A stretch of DNA of 8,901 nt from DAOPXV01 sp035352535 (GTDB lineage Bacteria; Muiribacteriota; UBA9980), in contig CAZJFS010000179.1 in NCBI GenBank assembly GCA_964545075.1, forward strand, positions 1 to 8,901, in the 5' to 3' direction. Below are positions 5,325-8,901 of this stretch, piece by piece; the stretch's first letter is position 1, and the number at the start of each line of letters is the position of its first letter. The notes below the pieces were generated by a model, which made no database searches, had not been told where the DNA came from, and saw nothing but the letters and a program-made list of their open reading frames with translations. Both the position numbers and the translations under genes were made by a program.

Positions 5325-6752
5325 TTGAAGCATAATATTCTAATTATCGAAGACGAAAAAAATCAGGCGGATCTTATTACCAAGATCCTCAATAAAAAAG
5401 GTTTTAATGCGACTGCCGCCAACACAAAATCTGATGCGTTGAAGATGTTTTCGGCCGGCCGGATCGACCTGGTCCTTACCGATTTCAAACTTCCCGACGG
5501 CAACGGACTTGAAATAATAAACGAAATAAGGACTTTGAATCCGGAGGTCGCAATTATTGTCATGACGGCTTTCGGCGATATAGAGACCGCCGTAAAGTGT
5601 CTTAAAAGCGGCGCCGGCGATTTTTTATCGAAACCCATCGATCTCAACGAGCTTGAACGTATTATTTTTAAACTCCTTCAAAACAGGATACTTGTCGAGG
5701 AAGTCGCCCAGTTGCGCCGCGATGTGGAAACTCTTTACAGCGCCGGAAATATATGCGGCACGAATGAGCGCCTTACGGCCGAAATCGGAAAAGCGATAAA
5801 GGTTGCGCCCACCGATTCGAACGTTTTGATTAATGGTGAAAGTGGTACCGGAAAAGAGCTTTTTGCTAATTTAATCCATTATAACAGTTCACGTAAAAAT
5901 AAAACTTTTATAAAAATAAATTGCTCGGCGATCCCCGTCGATCTTATTGAAAGCGAATTGTTTGGACACATGAAAGGGTCATTCACTGGCGCTTTTGCGG
6001 ATAAGGTGGGTAAATTCGAGGCCGCGGATGGCGGAACGCTTTTTTTAGACGAGATAGGCGAACTTCCGTTAAACCTTCAGGCGAAACTTTTAAGAGTGAT
6101 CCAGGAGCGTGAGATCGAGCCAATTGGTTCGAATATTTCTAAAAAAATAAACGTGCGGCTTTTATTCGCGACCAACCGCAATCTTGATGAGGCTATCAAA
6201 AACAAGGAATTTCGAGAAGATCTGTATTATCGGGTAAACACTATTTCGCTTAACCTTCCGCCGCTTCGGGAGAGAAGAGATGATATAGCTATTCTTTTAA
6301 AATTTTTCATAAATAAATATAATACGGTTTTAAAAAGAAACATACGCGAAGTTTCAAGCGATGCGCTCGACATTTTAATTAAATATTCATGGCCCGGAAA
6401 TATTCGCGAGCTTCAAAACATCATTGAAAACACTATGGTTCTGATGAGTGATCAGGACGATGTCATATATATCAGAAACCTTCCGGAAAAGATAATCGAT
6501 CACGAAAATAATTCCGGAGGACTTTTGAAAGATGGTAATTCTTCATTCGAAGGCATAGTTTCAGCTTATCTTGAAAAAGCATATGCCGCCGGAGAAAATG
6601 TCGATATAGGTGATTTTTTGGATAGCGTGGAAAAAATAGCCATGAAATGGGCCGCCGAAAAAACCGGCGGCGTTAAAACTGATATGGCGAGATTTTTCGG
6701 TATCGATGAAAAAAGCATCAGAAATAAATTTAAAAAATACAATATACTTTGA
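5325..6752 (+). CDS. Sigma-54-dependent response regulator, NtrC family
   Basis: This 475-residue protein activates sigma-54 RNA polymerase by ATP hydrolysis when phosphorylated. It starts at TTG (5325), six bases after AGAGGTG; the kinase stop is 16 bp upstream, so the two form an operon. Receiver domain: residues 4-118 with the acidic pair E9/D10, phospho-acceptor D53, T81 and K103. AAA+ domain: about 142-385 with Walker A GESGTGKE (171-178), sigma-54 contact loop GSFTGA (218-223, usually GAFTGA), Walker B GGTLFLDEIGE (236-246) and the WPGNIRELQN segment (356-365). A Fis-type helix-turn-helix lies at about 430-475, ending FFGIDEKSIRNKFKKY. All catalytic residues are present. Its likely targets are the dyads upstream of the three sigma-54 promoters in this window, including that of its own operon. 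No named orthologue can be given with confidence; ZraR is the closest well-known architecture. Confidence 0.95.
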   Translation: MKHNILIIEDEKNQADLITKILNKKGFNATAANTKSDALKMFSAGRIDLVLTDFKLPDGNGLEIINEIRTLNPEVAIIVMTAFGDIETAVKCLKSGAGDFLSKPIDLNELERIIFKLLQNRILVEEVAQLRRDVETLYSAGNICGTNERLTAEIGKAIKVAPTDSNVLINGESGTGKELFANLIHYNSSRKNKTFIKINCSAIPVDLIESELFGHMKGSFTGAFADKVGKFEAADGGTLFLDEIGELPLNLQAKLLRVIQEREIEPIGSNISKKINVRLLFATNRNLDEAIKNKEFREDLYYRVNTISLNLPPLRERRDDIAILLKFFINKYNTVLKRNIREVSSDALDILIKYSWPGNIRELQNIIENTMVLMSDQDDVIYIRNLPEKIIDHENNSGGLLKDGNSSFEGIVSAYLEKAYAAGENVDIGDFLDSVEKIAMKWAAEKTGGVKTDMARFFGIDEKSIRNKFKKYNIL

Positions 6753-6758
6753 ACCGTT

Positions 6759-8711
6759 TCATAATCTTGAGACGTGTTTCAATATCGTTTCAGTGATAAT
6801 GCGGTCGTTATCTAACGGTTTTGATATATAATCGTCCATTCCCGCCGCCATGAATTTTTCGCGATCCTCGCTCATGGCGTATGCGGTTAGCGCTATTATA
6901 GGGATATGCCTTCCGGTTTTTATTTCCATTTCCCTTATTTTTCTGGTGGCTTCGAATCCGTCCATTTCCGGCATCTGGCCATCCATTATAATGGCGTCGA
7001 GGTTTTCCGTTTCATAGAGTTGAATCGCTTCCCGGCCGTTATTAGCGGTTGAAATATTCCAGCCGTATATTTTTAGCAGCATTACTACCAGTTTGAGGTT
7101 GATCTCATCGTCCTCGACTACGAGTATCTTTAATTTTTTACAGGGCTTTTCGGCTTTTTTTAAATATATCTCATTTGAAACGTCTTCAAAGTTATCGCGA
7201 TGGATTTCAAACGGTATTGTGATGGTAAAAGTGCTTCCGCTGCCGATCTTGCTTTCTACCGATCCATTTCCGCCCATTATTTCAACAAGCCCTTTAACTA
7301 TTGAAAGACCGAGTCCGGTGCCGCCGTATCTGCGAGTGTTTGAATCGTCCAGCTGATGGAACATTTCGAATATCTCTTCGGTTTTATCGGGAAGAATTCC
7401 AATTCCGGTGTCGTGAACCGAGATCGATATTATGCAATTTTCACCTTTTCTTTCAATTTCATATATTTTTGTTTGGACTCCGCCTGTAAAAGTAAATTTT
7501 ACTGCGTTTGAAAGAAGGTTTATAAGTATCTGTTTTATTCGTACCTCGTCGCCGGATATTTTATAATTTATTTTCGGGTCTATTTCACAGGAAATAGCAA
7601 GTTCTTTCTTTTTCGCCTCTTCGCTTATTATTTTAAGAGAATTTTTCACCGTTTCTCTTATGTCAAAAGGCTTCTTATCAAGTTTTAATTTTTTTGACTC
7701 GATTTTTGAGAAATCAAGAATGTCATTAAAAACTTCGAGAAGATGTTCCGAAGAAGCTCTTATCATTTCGTTAAATTCTTTTTGAGTTTCGTTAAGGTCG
7801 GTGGATAATAAAAGGTTTGAAAACCCTATGATTCCGTTCATCGGCGTCCTTAGTTCGTGGCTCATATTGGCCACGAACCTGCTTTTGGCGATATTCGCCT
7901 CTTCGGCTTTTTCTTTCGCGGCAATAAGTTCGCGTTCCGCTGATTTTCGCTCGGTAATATCGTGCGCGATAGTATGAATAAGCGTTTTATCGCCGAATTT
8001 AATGGGGCCGTTGCTCACCTCGACGTCGCGGATTTCACCGTTTGCGAGCCGGTGCTTAAAAATAAAAAAGTTCTTTTTCTCATCTCTTGAATTTTTTAAA
8101 AAGGATAGCACTTCGTTGAATGGAAGCGTATTAATATCGGTTATTTTCATTGCTGTGATCTCTGCGTATGACCAGCCGTAGTAAGAGCATGCCGCTGGAT
8201 TTGCATCGACGATCGCCGCTGTTTCAGGGTCTATCAAAAGCATCGCTGAATGACTGTTATTAAATATGGCCTTATATCGCTCTTCGCTCTCTTTTAATAA
8301 TTCATTCGCCCGTTCTTTATCTTTTTGTATTCTTTTCTTTTCGATGGTTTCTATGACCGCGAAAGGTAATCTTGAAATATGGCCTTTGATAAGATAATCG
8401 CTCGCGCCGGCTTTCATACATTCAACGGCGATATCTTCGTTCATGGCTCCGGTCAAAATAATAAGCGGAAGGAAAGGATCGTGTTTTAAAGAAAGTTTTA
8501 ACGCCTGCATACCGTCAAATAAAGGCATCGAATAATCGGAAATAACTATATCCGGCTTGAAATTATCAAGCGCGGCAAGGAAAGTTTCGGCCGTATCGGC
8601 GGTCGTATAAGAAAAATTGATGCCGCCATTTTTTAATTTATCGATGATAAGTTCGTTATCCGCCGGCGTATCTTCAATAAACAGTATTTTTATCTGGGTT
8701 TCTTCGCTCAT
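6759..8711 (-). CDS. Soluble hybrid histidine kinase with two receiver domains
   Basis: This 650-residue protein has no signal peptide or membrane segment, so it is cytosolic. Domain order: N-terminal receiver (about 6-125; phospho-acceptor D59, T87, K109), a short coiled linker, a PAS/PAC sensor domain (about 138-255, ending HDITERK), a coiled coil (256-277), HisKA with ANMSHELRTPMNG and phospho-acceptor His285, ATPase domain (N398/N402, DTGIG at 434-438, GGTGLGLS at 463-470), and a C-terminal receiver (about 526-647; E533/D534, D577, T609, K631). All key residues are intact, so phosphate could move from His285 to D577, and the N-terminal receiver may gate activity. No output or Hpt domain is present, so a separate partner is needed. 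The ATG follows AAGGA at about 9 bases. It lies 43 bp after lipA on the same strand and ends 6 bp from the convergent sigma-54 regulator. A link to that system is possible but unsupported. Confidence 0.93.
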   Translation of the reverse strand: MSEETQIKILFIEDTPADNELIIDKLKNGGINFSYTTADTAETFLAALDNFKPDIVISDYSMPLFDGMQALKLSLKHDPFLPLIILTGAMNEDIAVECMKAGASDYLIKGHISRLPFAVIETIEKKRIQKDKERANELLKESEERYKAIFNNSHSAMLLIDPETAAIVDANPAACSYYGWSYAEITAMKITDINTLPFNEVLSFLKNSRDEKKNFFIFKHRLANGEIRDVEVSNGPIKFGDKTLIHTIAHDITERKSAERELIAAKEKAEEANIAKSRFVANMSHELRTPMNGIIGFSNLLLSTDLNETQKEFNEMIRASSEHLLEVFNDILDFSKIESKKLKLDKKPFDIRETVKNSLKIISEEAKKKELAISCEIDPKINYKISGDEVRIKQILINLLSNAVKFTFTGGVQTKIYEIERKGENCIISISVHDTGIGILPDKTEEIFEMFHQLDDSNTRRYGGTGLGLSIVKGLVEIMGGNGSVESKIGSGSTFTITIPFEIHRDNFEDVSNEIYLKKAEKPCKKLKILVVEDDEINLKLVVMLLKIYGWNISTANNGREAIQLYETENLDAIIMDGQMPEMDGFEATRKIREMEIKTGRHIPIIALTAYAMSEDREKFMAAGMDDYISKPLDNDRIITETILKHVSRL

Positions 8712-8754
8712 ATAATAGGATCCTTGTCGTTATCGTTAAGCCGGATAAACGTTA

Positions 8755-8901
8755 TTAATTTATTATTTCGTTAAAAGTCGTCTCGGCGAGATAGGAACTT
8801 CTTACCAGCGCGGATGAAGCCACTGCCTTAAAGCCGAGATCATAAGCGATCTTCCTGTATGATTCGAATTTTTCCTCGGAAACATATTCAAATACCGGGT
8901 A
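8755..8901 (-). CDS. lipA: Lipoyl synthase, C-terminal fragment
   Basis: Only the last 48 residues are inside the window; the frame is open to the right edge and ends with tandem TAA codons (8755-8757 and 8752-8754). The visible part reads YPVFEYVSEEKFESYRKIAY, then DLGFKAVASSALVRSSYLAE. It matches the conserved end of the radical-SAM enzyme LipA, which inserts two sulfurs into protein-bound octanoyl groups to make lipoate. The RSSY motif, whose serine ligates the auxiliary iron-sulfur cluster in characterised LipA, is present. The residues before it are VASSALVRSSY where most family members have VASGPLVRSSY, a small departure. It is a housekeeping gene, which argues that this edge is core chromosome. 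It is probably co-transcribed with the hybrid kinase gene downstream. Confidence 0.88.
   Translation of the reverse strand, partial: YPVFEYVSEEKFESYRKIAYDLGFKAVASSALVRSSYLAETTFNEIIN

Noticed and set aside
1..8901. Transposase, integrase, tRNA, rRNA or attachment sites
   Set aside because: No such coding motifs, terminal inverted repeats or RNA gene signatures were seen on either strand.

Overview
The window looks like chromosomal DNA of a Gram-negative bacterium of low to moderate GC with A+T-rich intergenic regions. The evidence is several exported (signal-peptide) proteins, a sigma-54 activator with matching -24/-12 promoters, strong AGGAGG-type ribosome binding sites, and GTG and TTG starts beside ATG. 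I cannot assign a phylum from the sequence alone.

Layout. Positions 1-641 (minus) hold the N-terminal part of an exported EF-hand protein that runs off the left edge. Positions 642-1100 hold its leader and sigma-54 promoter, an upstream dyad, and an oppositely oriented mini-gene for an 18-residue lysine-rich peptide with its own promoter and a bidirectional terminator. Positions 1107-2249 (minus) encode a second exported EF-hand protein built around tandem Pro/Met/Gly/His-rich repeats, again with a sigma-54 promoter and upstream dyads. Positions 2753-3637 (minus) encode a third exported protein with a Met/Gly/Pro-rich segment and a Met/His-rich C-terminus. Divergent from it, 3965-5308 and 5325-6752 (plus) encode a membrane histidine kinase and an NtrC-type sigma-54 response regulator. 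Convergent with these, 6759-8711 (minus) encodes a soluble hybrid kinase with two receiver domains. Its upstream neighbour on the same strand, 8755-8901, is the C-terminal end of lipoyl synthase (lipA).

How the parts may fit together. The central observation is a candidate local regulon. Three promoters share the form TGGCAT-N5-TTGC. One lies before each EF-hand gene and one before the kinase/regulator operon. Each is preceded by one or two dyads of the form TCGGA-N6-TCCGA, about 60-125 bp upstream of the -24 element. Such dyads are natural candidates for the binding site of the sigma-54 regulator encoded here, so the system would be autoregulated and would control the neighbouring exported proteins. 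The kinase's extracytoplasmic segment begins with a PDMM..P.PDGK repeat that resembles in composition the Met/Pro-rich segments of the proteins next to it. The overall plan (membrane kinase, sigma-54 regulator, periplasmic metal-binding-type proteins) resembles the ZraPSR envelope-stress/zinc system in outline. The accessory proteins here are EF-hand and Met/Pro-rich proteins and not recognisable ZraP, and the signal is unknown.
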